From assembly GCA_964007475.1 (NCBI GenBank), contig OZ023273.1, positions 111,275,812-111,339,811 on the forward strand: a stretch of 64,000 nucleotides of DNA. The letters are read 5' to 3'. The DNA comes from Hybos culiciformis. Taxonomy: Eukaryota; Arthropoda; Insecta; Diptera; Hybotidae. Of this stretch, positions 14,187-21,960 are shown in pieces (the stretch's first letter is position 1; each line of letters begins with the position of its first letter). The notes under the pieces were generated by a model. It did no database searches. It saw only the letters and a program-made list of their open reading frames with translations, and had not been told where the DNA came from. The position numbers were made by a program, and so were the translations under genes.

Positions 14187-14413
14187 ATTTCCTCTTTTTA
14201 CATACCAAATTTGAATGAAATCGGTCGAACTTTTGAAGTCCGCCCTCAGGGGACTGGGTAGGAGGTCAACAAATTTTTTCTTACGAAATTTATGTGTAAT
14301 CAGTTCCTCTTTTTACATACCAAATTTGAATGAAATCCGGCGAAATTTTGAAGTCCGCCTCTAGTGAAGGTCCCAATAAAAGAGATCACAATTTATATTT
14401 TTAATATTTTCAG

Positions 14414-14551
14414 TGAGATCAGAAGCAGCAACCGACCTTGACGACATAAAGCAACCAAAATATGAGATGTGCTTTTTGGTGCCCAGGCTATTGTGCTAAA
14501 CGAGGGAAAAGATTTTGGCTTTGCACAGGAGCTCTATGTGTTTGTTTTTAA
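14414..14551 (+). pseudogene. Terminal exon of a defensin-like (CSalpha-beta) peptide, frame-disrupted
   Basis: What is seen: a strong splice acceptor (TTTTAATATTTTCAG) ends at 14413, and sequence with clearly higher G+C follows. The frame from 14450 to the TAA at 14549-14551 holds six cysteines spaced C-x3-C-x3-C-x9-C-x4-C-x1-C and stops one residue after the last cysteine. That is the CxxxC plus CxC signature of the CSalpha-beta fold (insect defensins, termicin-like peptides, some venom peptides). The loop between the third and fourth cysteines is basic (KRGKR). The frame entering from the acceptor with phase 1, the phase used by the gene at 17147-17721, is a short acidic stretch (EAATDLDDIK). 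It lies one base out of register with the cysteine core. Either the copy is broken by a one-base indel near 14464-14468, or a weaker acceptor closer to the core is used. No exon 1 is found; a Helitron fills the DNA just upstream. Antimicrobial function is inferred from the fold only. Confidence 0.55.
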
Positions 14552-14582
14552 AAATGCTAAAAAATTATAAAACAAAAATGTT

Positions 14583-14588
14583 AATAAA
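14583..14588 (+). promoter_or_regulatory. Polyadenylation signal AATAAA for the 14414 exon
   Basis: Canonical AATAAA 32 bases after the TAA of the cysteine-rich frame. This is a suitable distance for a short 3' UTR and supports 14414-14551 as a terminal exon. Confidence 0.45.
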
Positions 14589-14648
14589 TGCACTGATAAA
14601 ATGGCGCCTAATTTACGTATTTTATAATCTGAACTTTACAGACAAATT

Positions 14649-14810
14649 TGATATCTTTTTTTTTTTTTTTTTTTTTTTAAAAACAACACAAACACTTAGT
14701 TCAAGTGAGACAAATTGAAAAATTGACACAAATTCCAGTCCGAGGTGGGAATCGAACCCACAACCGAACACGCCGTAGGATAAGGGCAATACCACTACAC
14801 CATGACAGCC
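14649..14810 (-). mobile_element. tRNA-derived SINE with poly-A tail
   Basis: Read on the minus strand, it opens GGCTGTCATGGTGTAGTGG, which contains a Pol III A-box-like TGGTGTAGTGG. The B box GGTTCGATTCC follows about 35 bases later. A short unique body comes next, and the element ends in a run of about 22 A. GACAAATT flanks both sides (14641-14648 and 14811-14818) as a target duplication. The tRNA-like part lacks a pairable acceptor stem, so it is a SINE head and not a tRNA gene. The insertion lies just past the AATAAA of the CSalpha-beta exon. Confidence 0.8.
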
Positions 14811-14970
14811 GACAAATTCACACAAACCACATACTCTGATCGTCTACAATACCTTTTGCTTGTACTAACTGTTGACGTCTTTCTTCTCGAGAAAAAGAAA
14901 ATTTGAAACTCTTTTTTTTTTAATTTTTTTTGTAAAACCTCGATTTTATTTATATCAACTTTAGGTACAA

Positions 14971-15189
14971 CCATAGATTAAGAATACAGAAAGATGGGAA
15001 GCATCATACAACATTATTTTTGGTATTTTTAAGTCAATGTGTTAGTAAAACAAAATAAAATACGTGATAATTATCAATGTATGAAAAGAATTTTATTTAG
15101 TTTTACTAACACCTTCACAATAAAATACCAAAAAAGACTGAAAAAATTTTGTATGAAGCTTCCAATCTTTCTGTATTCTTAATCTATGG
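14971..15189. mobile_element. Short palindromic MITE with TACAA duplication
   Basis: A 219-bp inverted repeat: CCATAGATTAAGAATACAG at the left, its complement at the right, with arms pairing imperfectly over most of their length (including GTGTTAGTAAAAC against GTTTTACTAACAC). TACAA precedes (14966-14970) and follows (15190-15194). A 5-bp duplication would suit a Transib-like element, but the family is unproven. No coding capacity. Confidence 0.65.
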
Positions 15190-15284
15190 TACAACATAAT
15201 TAATTATACTTTTAAATAAAGTTAATAATAAAAGTCCATATCTTATTTTTGAAGTGATCCAATGCTAACATTACATTTTATATT

Positions 15285-16281
15285 CATTGGCGGATCCAGG
15301 AAGAGTATGATAATATTTTTATTCCAAAATATCAGGCAGGTGAACGACTATTATGTCAATTTTTTCAATTTTAAACTATTATTTGTTGCAAATTTAAATT
15401 TTTATACCACCAAATTGTTCATAGTACAGTACAATAGATTAATGTCCATTCTAATTGTTCTTCATCTTTTGTATTCAATAAGCCAGTTCAACTGTCTAGA
15501 ACTATTTGAAATTCTGAAAAATTTGAAATTATGAAACTGTGCTGGCTTTTTCCAAAAAATATCATCACGTTAAAAGATTTTAATGAAATTTTAGAGACGC
15601 GTCAATGTCGCAGCTTATAAGTTTCCCAATCAACAATATCATTGAAACTTGAACTATAGCAAAATAAATGGGAAAACAGTAACGTCACTTTGCCGGAGGA
15701 TATCTTATTTTTTAGTGACAGTAGCTTGTTGCAAAGATATTTATCCCAATATTTACAGGCTGCTACAAATTTTTGTACTGTTCCAGTTAGTGTTGCTTCT
15801 TGTGAAAGAAGTCTCTCCGGATTAAAGCGATTAAAAACTTGTCTAAGAAATAAGAATTACCAAATGAACTTGGAGCCACGTGAAATAATTGAGAGATGTG
15901 CGAAGAAAAGCAAATGAAAAATTGATTTAATTTTGAAGTAGTTTTTAACTACAGGTTTAACGTAACTTACGTGAGTAACTTATGTAATTTGAAAATTCAA
16001 AACTAATTTTTTTCTAGGTTCAAGATAGCTGTTGGTGTTATCTTAAAAAAATTAAATTATGAAAAATTAATGTTAGTTTTTTAATTTAAATATTTTTTTT
16101 GTAATACATATTAATAAATTAAAAATAATTGAATTCATTTTTGAAAATAGATATGTTTAATCTAAATAATTATAACATAAAACTAATGTTTTTATTATTA
16201 TTAATTTTTTTTTTTAAATTTAAACAAACATTTTTTTCAAATCGCCTCCCCCCCCGCAAATTCTTGCCGTATCCGCTACTA
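15285..16281 (+). mobile_element. Degraded hAT element
   Basis: Left end CATTGGCGGATCCAGGAAGA and right end, reversed, TAGTAGCGGATACGGCAAGA form imperfect terminal repeats resembling the CAGTGGCGGAT terminus common in insect hAT elements. The 8-bp flanks (TTTATATT and ATTTTATT) match at 6 of 8 positions. A recognisable hAT C-terminal dimerisation segment lies at 15690-15917. Most of the transposase is missing, so this copy is defective. Confidence 0.65.
15690..15917 (+). pseudogene. hAT transposase C-terminal (dimerisation) fragment
   Basis: The 75-codon frame contains the hATC signature: LLQRYLSQYLQAATNF, then VPVSVASCERSLSGLKRLKT, then CLRNKN. These correspond to the conserved segment with the invariant SxxSER(S/F)S...LKLIKT...LR pattern used in transposase dimerisation. 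It resembles transposases related to zinc-finger MYM-type 1-like proteins. The upstream catalytic RNase-H-like core with its DDE residues is absent: 15262-15534 is open but carries no motif I recognise, and stops lie between. It ends in a stop about 360 bases before the right terminus, as expected for the 3' end of a transposase gene. Dead fragment. Confidence 0.75.
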
Positions 16282-16485
16282 ATTTTATTCCACATTTAAT
16301 CATAGTTTATTTTTTTATGTTTTTATGTTTTTATTAATGGTGTTAAAATAATATAGATAGATGAATATAATATAAATTATTAAAATCTATAAAATAATGT
16401 GGGCAAGCTCTAAGTCTAAATACATCATGTTTAGGAAAAAGTTTTAAGACATTTGTTTATTTCAAGACCGACGGGTGTCGGTTCT

Positions 16486-17000
16486 CAGTAAAAAAAATTG
16501 GGCTTTTTTTACGATTGTTTTTACTCAGAAACAAGTGTAAGCTCGATTTACACATTTTAAGGTAGTTTTTCATTTTAATTTACAATTTTTTCATCTTTTT
16601 TTAATAATTATTCATCTTTTTTTAGAATAAAACTGGTTTTACTAAAATAAGAGAATAAATTTATATCATTATGAATACATTATAATTTTTTTTTTTGTTA
16701 ATTTTAAACTTAAAATGGGTTAAATGAATGTCTAATTCATTTTGCACAATTTAGATTAATTTTTAATTTTAAAAATGTTATTTTTCACTGCTTTAATCTA
16801 TTTTTGGTAACTTTAAATTAATAAATGGTTAAGTTTTTATATAATTCTAGTAACGAATTCACTATTAGGAATCAAATGTACATTTCATTTATTACTTTTT
16901 AGACTTTTTAAAATAACTTATTATTTTAAAATATTTAAAAAGTTCCCACGTCACCGCCGGCTATACTTTTGAAGAGTAAAAACGGCCTTTTTTTTTACTG
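16486..17000 (-). mobile_element. MITE of the ACGGTAAAAA family, copy 1
   Basis: Terminal repeats CAGTAAAAAAAATTGGG at the left and, reversed, CAGTAAAAAAAAAGGCC at the right. The interior shares a GC-rich subterminal segment (CCGGCG...ACGTGGGA) with the inverted copy at 41328-41803. Length is 515 bp with no coding capacity and no clear target duplication. It ends about 150 bases downstream of the stop codon of the peptide gene at 17147-17721. Confidence 0.65.
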
Positions 17001-17146
17001 CGTTGTTATCAAAAAAAAATGTACGAAGCTTGGCTACACTGCTAGTTAGTTAAAAAAATCAAAAGCCTTGTTTCAAATTATGTAAAAATTATATTTTTCA
17101 AATAGCTTTTACAAAAGATGAATATATGAACTATTTATAATTCATT

Positions 17147-17721
17147 TTAAGAGCATAAACAGCTTTCTCCTGAACATTCGCTATAATGATACCCAAGGAT
17201 ATGATAACACATATCAGCACATTTCTTTTCATCGCATATTTCGCCGGTTGAAATTGCTTAAAGTAAAGAAAATTTTATTTGTTTTTAGAATTCATAAAAG
17301 AATAATTAAATTGATTTTTGAATAAAACTTGTAATTAACATATAATTAATAAATTGCATCAAATTTAACAAAAAAAATTAATGTAAGAATAATTTCACAA
17401 TCACAAAGATTTGTTGAACCTTCAGAAGCTATTAAATAGGAAATGTTGTAATCAATTGATAATAAATATAAAATCAAAAATCACCACATTGCTGTTTGAT
17501 TGTTCTATTTCCATCCTGTATTATTTTCGTATTATAAAATATTGTAAAAAAATATTCTTTTTCCACAACAGGTTTAGAATAATTCCAAACTTTATTCACT
17601 CCAAATTCAATGTTTTTTTATTAATTTAAGAAAAGTTTTAAATACCTCGTGGTAGTGTTGATGCAAATGATGCAGCTAATAGTGCAGCAAACATAAATGT
17701 AATAATTGCCAAGAATTTCAT
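17147..17721 (-). CDS. Secreted six-cysteine CSalpha-beta (defensin-like) peptide, two exons
   Basis: Exon 1 is 17721-17646 and exon 2 is 17256-17147, with a 389-bp intron. The donor is CGAG|GTATTT and the acceptor TTTTCTTTACTTTAAG|CA. Both sides are phase 1, so the reading frame joins exactly. The product is 61 residues. Residues 1 to about 20 are a signal peptide (MKFLAIITFMFAALLAA, small residues at the likely cleavage site). The mature part has six cysteines spaced C-x4-C-x3-C-x10-C-x4-C-x1-C, the CxxxC and CxC pairs that define the CSalpha-beta fold, and it ends one residue after the last cysteine. The short first loop (four residues) is closer to termicin-like or short-chain CSalpha-beta peptides than to classical insect defensins. 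The mature region is acidic to neutral and rich in His and Tyr, unlike a strongly cationic antimicrobial. Role is inferred from the fold: host defence is most likely, while a venom or salivary effector is possible. Without splicing, exon 1 stops after two more codons. A MITE lies just downstream. Confidence 0.8.
17257..17645 (-). other. Intron of the CSalpha-beta peptide gene
   Basis: GT at 17645-17644 and AG at 17258-17257 on the minus strand, with a pyrimidine-rich tract before the acceptor. It is strongly AT-rich, in contrast with the two exons. It separates the signal-peptide exon from the cysteine-rich exon, an arrangement common for secreted CSalpha-beta peptides. Confidence 0.7.
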
Positions 17722-17864
17722 TTTTTCTTTATATATTGAATTTTAATTTTTAAAGAAAATATTAAGTTATTTATCTAGATTTTTTTAATTGAATGATAAA
17801 AAAATTAGAAAATTTCTGTATTTTATAGGAAAAAATTTTTAAAACGAAGTTCCTTATCGCCCGG

Positions 17865-17872
17865 TATAAATA
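17865..17872 (-). promoter_or_regulatory. Possible TATA box and GATA site of the peptide gene
   Basis: TATTTATA on the minus strand lies about 150 bases before the ATG. It is followed by GCGATAAGG, which contains a GATAAG site of the kind bound by GATA factors in insect immune and gut promoters. Predicted from sequence only; a 5' UTR of about 110-120 bases would follow. No convincing kappa-B site was seen. Confidence 0.3.
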
Positions 17873-17873
17873 C

Positions 17874-18397
17874 TTGGTACTTAGAATAAAAAATCGACAC
17901 GACTAATTTTTTTAGAAATTAATGACAAAAATACATTTGTTTTGTTGTATTTTTTTTTGAATTTTATTAAAAGTAAATAAAAAATTACATTAAAAAAAAT
18001 TATTAATCAAAAACAAATTAAGATTCAGTACAAGTTGAGGATAGTAATGATGAAGTCATGTTAACTAGCAGTTTAATATTTTTATTCTTATGTTCTTATG
18101 GATTGTATAATCAGAATTTTTCGTTACATAATCACTATGTAAACGTAATAAATAATATACATCATAAAGGAGCTTCGTTCCAATCGGGTGTCCTACGACA
18201 GCTCTTGTATTTTTTTTGTATTGAGTATCTATTGTTTTGAAAATGTTCTCTATTATAAAAAATGTAGATTATGAATTAATTAAATTTAAACGCGTTTTAA
18301 AAAATTGCGTTATCTATTAACACGGTCCAAAATTTCAGTTTTTTTTTTAACTTAAAAGTTTCTATATAGTTCCACACCAATATAAGTTTAAGTTTTA
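17874..18397. other. AT-rich stretch upstream of the peptide gene
   Basis: No firm gene. A plus-strand frame around 18020-18240 is open and includes a hydrophobic run after an ATG at 18058. A GC-richer piece at 18170-18208 has GAGCT at one end and AGCTC at the other. Neither could be assigned. Confidence 0.35.
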
Positions 18398-18969
18398 TGC
18401 TAGAGATAGAGTCGACGTAATTCACGCGCGTGTACGCACGTAAAAAATCAAATTGTATGAAAATGTATGAGACCGGCTATACCCAACGACGTAAAACGTA
18501 GCTTACGTGCGTAAAAGTTGAAATATTTCAACTTTCCCAGTATTTTACGCCGTACATTGTGGAAATCATTTGTTTATAATTGTGTTGTTTATTTTGTTGT
18601 AATTAAAAAAAAAAAATAGTGTTGTTTATTTTGTTGTTTTTAGAAAAAAAAAATTTTACAAACAAATAATTATTTAATAAAATAAAAAAGTTCATAAATA
18701 TAATTATATTCAAAAATAAAAATTAAATAATTATTTATTGCAAATTTACTAAAATTTTTTATGTTTTATTAAGTTATAAATAAATTAAAAAGCATTATAA
18801 AAATATTACAAACAGAATCCATTTTATTTTTCTAATTTAATTTTTCTCTTTTTCTCTTTTGTTTTTCGCATGTGAACGGCGTTGAGCATAACAGGTAAAA
18901 AAAACAGTTTTTTTTTATTTTTTTTACGCGCGCATACGCGCGTGAATTACGTCGACTCTATCTCTAGCA
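18398..18969. mobile_element. TTA-flanked MITE with 34-bp perfect terminal repeats
   Basis: The 572-bp element begins TGCTAGAGATAGAGTCGACG and ends in the exact complement; 34 bases are identical at both ends (18398-18431 and 18936-18969). TTA flanks both sides (18395-18397, 18970-18972). A TTA/TWA duplication is characteristic of PIF/Harbinger elements. The subterminal regions contain several ACGCGCG and ACGTAA motifs, unusually GC-rich for this DNA. A GTGTTGTTTATTTTGTTGT segment is tandemly duplicated near 18582-18640. No transposase. Confidence 0.85.
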
Positions 18970-19144
18970 TTAAACTTTTTAGTCTATAATAAATAATTTA
19001 AACAAAAAAGAATAAATTTTAAACTGAAGATGTTTAACATAATGTGTTAAACGAAATAGTTTAAATTTTAAACTGAAGATTAAAAAATTAAAAAATTAAT
19101 TTAATTTTTTTTTTTTTTTTTTTCTTTTTTTTTTCTCTTAACCC

Positions 19145-19210
19145 TTTCTTCGGGATTCGAACCTCGTTCTTTAGCATTTCATTTTACCACTCTACCTCTC
19201 GGCTACAGTA
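19145..19210 (-). mobile_element. tRNA-like SINE head, second SINE family, copy 1
   Basis: On the minus strand TAGCCGAGAGGTAGAGTGG (A-box-like) and GAGGTTCGAATCCCG (B box) are about 30 bases apart. This matches copies at 20149-20222 and 24912-24980, including the flanking ATAATTTATATTTTCTATTT segment on the upstream side. A long A-rich tail follows (the T run at 19108-19137 on the plus strand). Confidence 0.65.
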
Positions 19211-19266
19211 TTAAAATTATAAACGTGTACAAAATAGAAAATATAAATTATGTGTATAAATTATGT

Positions 19267-19545
19267 GTAAACTAAAACAGTTAAGTTTTAAACTAAAAAT
19301 GTTTAGAAACCGGAGCTAAATTTTAATTTAAAACTTTAAAGTTTTAAAATATAAATTTTGATGTTTTAGATCAAAATGTAAACTAAAATAGTTAAGTTTT
19401 AAAGTAAAAATGTTTAGAAACCGGAGCTAAATTTTGATTTAAAACTTTAAAGTTTTAAAATTTAAACTTTGATGTTTTAAATCAAAATGTAAACTAAAAT
19501 AGTTTAGTTTTTAACTAAAAAAGTATAGAAATTTGAATTAAACTT
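19267..19545 (+). repeat. Tandem repeat, 111-bp unit, about 2.5 copies
   Basis: Units start at 19267, 19378 and 19489 (GTAAACTAAAAYAGTT), an exact period of 111. The first two units differ at only a few positions and share TTTAGAAACCGGAGCTAAAT. The third is partial and diverged. Motifs of the AGTTTAAA/TTTAAACT type recur from about 18972 to 19610, so the array may be part of a larger, unrecognised element. Confidence 0.75.
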
Positions 19546-19734
19546 TAGCAAGTTTTAAATACTGAATTTTTTGTTTAAAATATTCTTTTAAACCATGTTT
19601 TTATGAATTAAGTTTAAAAAAAAAACTGAAAATTTCGACCGTGTACATAAAATAATTAATATTTTTTTTAAGTTGTACACCTGTTTTGTAAAACTTCAAA
19701 ACAAATAATAATTTAAGTTTTTTTCTACACACAG

Positions 19735-20010
19735 AGAAATTTATAATGAAAGCGATTAAAATTGCAATGAAATTCATTAATTTTGTAATTCGTTTTCGGT
19801 TAATTAAACAGTGTTGTGAAACTGTAATGAATTTCATTGCATGTAATTAAAAGAAATCATTACACTACAATGAATTTTATTTCATTGCAATGAAACAATT
19901 TTTTGAGTATCATTACACTGTAATGAAATTCATCACATAGCTTTAAAGAATTTCATCATACTGTAGTGAAATTCATTACACTGTAATGAAATTCATTATA
20001 TAACCGTAGA
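19735..20010. repeat. Palindromic ATTTCATTACA-type repeat cluster
   Basis: Many copies of TGTAATGAAATTCATTACA-like palindromes and half sites in both orientations (TAATGAAATTCAT, ATTTCATTGCA). A related piece appears at 20435-20460 beyond the SINE pair, so 19735-20460 could be one element with repeated termini. Confidence 0.5.
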
Positions 20011-20148
20011 TATTATAAAAAAAAATCTTACACTAATCTACATAAGAAAATAATATTTAATTTTTTTTATTTAGTTTTAATATTTTTATTTATTTATTAG
20101 ACATTTTTTTTTTATAGATTTTATTAAATTCTAAATTTTATTTCTTAT

Positions 20149-20222
20149 GCCTTCTTCGGGATTCGAACATGTGTCCTTAGCATTGCAATCCGCCAACACT
20201 ACCACTCAGCTACGGTATTGAA
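20149..20222 (-). mobile_element. tRNA-like SINE head, second family, copy 2
   Basis: Minus strand: CGTAGCTGAGTGGTAGTG (A box) and CATGTTCGAATCCCGAAG (B box). It faces a partial plus-strand copy at 20267-20303, so the two could fold together as an inverted repeat across about 45 bases. Confidence 0.65.
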
Positions 20223-20266
20223 ATTTAAAAAATATGTTAAATATAAAATATAAATTAAGTATACAC

Positions 20267-20303
20267 AATGCCAAGGACGTAGGTTCGAATCCCGAAGAGA
20301 ACC
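20267..20303 (+). mobile_element. SINE fragment (B-box half), second family
   Basis: CAATGCCAAGGACGTAGG followed by TTCGAATCCCGAAG in the opposite orientation to the neighbouring copy. Only the B-box half is present. Confidence 0.55.
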
Positions 20304-20478
20304 TATTTTTTTCATAACAATTATTTATTTATTTGTTTTAAACCTTTTTGTTTCATTTTCAAAAGTTAGAATTTAATTTCTTCTTAACTTTAATTTTAAT
20401 AAAATTCATTACAAATTTGTAGTGAAAATAATTTCTTATATGTAATGAAAAATTTCGATGTGACATTTATATAATATG

Positions 20479-21415
20479 GCCGTCAACCCGTGCTCAGCTA
20501 CGGACTCCGAATGATTTATTTTTCTAAGTGAAATTTTTGTTGTCACGTCGATAAACAATTTAGGAGCTAGTTATTTTAAAAATTTTCTAAGGGGAATCAA
20601 GATTTATCATTTCTACTTATTCAACACTTAAATTCTATGAAATCGAATGATATCCTTCCCTTAAACAGGTTTCTAAATCTAACCAAATTTGTGTTTTTAA
20701 TCATTTCCTCTTTTATATACCAAATTTGAATGAAATAGGCCAACTTTTAAAGTCCGCCCCCAGAGGTTTTTGTTACAAAATACATATGTTTCATCGTTTT
20801 CTCTTTTTATGTACGAAATTTGATTGAAATTGGAGAAACTTTTGAAGGCCGCCCTCAAGGGTTGTCGCTGGATAGGAGGCCAATAATTTTTTTGTTACGA
20901 AATTTATGTGTTTAATCGTTTCCTCTTTTTATGTACCAAATTTGAATAAAAATCGGACAAACTTTTGAACTTCTCCCGTAGGGGAGGTCGCTGGGTAGAA
21001 AGTAAATAAATTTCTTATTACGAAATTTCTGTGTGTAATCATTTTCTCTTTTTACGCACCAAATTTGAATAAAATCGAACGAACTTTTCAAGTCCGCCAC
21101 CCAAGGGAGGTCCCTAGGTAGATGGTCCTGGGTAGGAGTTAACAAATTGTTTGTTACGAAATTTGTGTGTAATCAGTTCCTCTTTACATACCAAATTTGA
21201 ATGAAATCAGACGAACTTTTAAAGTCCGCCCCGGGGGAGGTCCCTGGGTAGGAGGCCAATCAAATTTTAAAATAGCCTATAAATAACGACCCGCGACCTG
21301 ACACGAAGACAAAGGTGTAAGTTTGAAAACGATCGGTTGAGCGGTTTAGGAGCCTATTCGGAAAATACAAACAGACAAACATACAACTTCGGTTTTATAT
21401 ATAAAGATAGATAGA
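20479..21415 (-). mobile_element. Helitron copy B, non-autonomous
   Basis: The 5' terminus is intact on the minus strand: TCTATCTATCTTTATATATA preceded by A (21416 is T on the plus strand), matching the Helitron at 33680. About five internal minisatellite units (CCAAATTTGAAT, GTCCGCC, CTGGGTAGGAGG) follow, then the conserved 3'-proximal segment (TTTAGGAGCTAGTTATTTT, TTCTACTTATTCAACAC). The 3' end at about 20479 is diverged (CCCGTGCTCAGCTACGG) and its CTAG is not clear. No Rep/helicase. Confidence 0.75.
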
Positions 21416-21666
21416 TTATAAGTCAGAGTGTTAAAAATCAATTTGAAAATAGAATTCTCTAAAACATATAAAAAGATGTCGAATTGAGTTTTATTTGTTA
21501 TAAGAGGTGTGAAAGCATCTTAATCGAAATGTTGAAAACAAGCTTCATATTTGATTTCTGAAGCACATACTTTTTATTACATTTTTATATTACAACATAT
21601 ATTTTCGACTCTAATTTTATTTTAATGTTTAATCCTGTAGTTTACATGAGATTAATATGATAACTC
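21416..21666. other. AT-rich spacer, nothing supported
   Basis: Short spacer between the Helitron and the LINE tail; no features seen. Confidence 0.4.
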
Positions 21667-21960
21667 TTTTTTTTTTTTTTTTTTTTTTTATGAAAGTTAC
21701 CAAATCACTAAGTGGGATACCTTTTATACTATAAGAAGTATGAATTTGGTAATGAGAACAGGAAGTTTAGACGGGATTAAAACGTGGGACAGTTAGTAGG
21801 TAATCATTTATACACTCTTCTTAAAGCGGCTCAAGTCGTAAATCAAGCGTCCGCCAGCTGTCGGGAACAATTTTGATGGGAGAGCATTCCACATTCTGGA
21901 GGTGCGAATTGACTGCGAATTGAGTACTATAATATGATTAGAAGCAACCAAAACCAATTC
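21667..21960 (-). mobile_element. LINE 3' fragment with poly-A tail
   Basis: On the minus strand, coding sequence from about 21955 to the TAA at 21810-21808 reads ...SIRTSRMWNALPSKLFPT... then DLSRFKKSV and stop. This is the conserved C-terminal segment of reverse-transcriptase ORFs in several non-LTR families (R-W-N-x-L-P ... F-K-x-x-V). About 120 bases of 3' UTR and a 23-base A tail (the T run at 21667-21689) follow. It is heavily 5'-truncated. The C-terminus and tail type differ from the LINE at 44272-46516, so this is another family. Confidence 0.7.

Larger units (their letters stand above)
11987..14395 (-). mobile_element. Helitron (non-autonomous), composite and 5'-truncated, with internal minisatellite
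   Basis: The left edge is the inverted 3' end of the Helitron family seen complete at 33680-35402: GCGGGTACAGCTAC here against GCGGGTACAGCTAG there, followed by T, so the terminal CTAG is mutated to CTAC. The interior holds about ten units of a roughly 120-150 bp repeat. Each unit contains CCAAATTTGAATGAAATCGG, an inverted GGAC...GTCC pair and CTGGGTAGGAGGTC. Near 13566 the copy stops short of its 5' terminus and a second partial copy begins with the 3'-proximal sequence. No TC start is visible at the right edge, so the end near 14395 is approximate. A MITE is nested at 13930-14186. No Rep/helicase sequence is present. Confidence 0.7.

Noticed and set aside
14735..14810. Possible tRNA gene on the minus strand
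   Set aside because: A and B boxes are present, but the acceptor arms do not pair and a body with a poly-A tail and target duplication follows, so it is a SINE.
18020..18240. Plus-strand open frame with a hydrophobic segment after an ATG at 18058
   Set aside because: The hydrophobic run is what AT-rich DNA encodes by default; no splice signals, no motif and no cysteine pattern.
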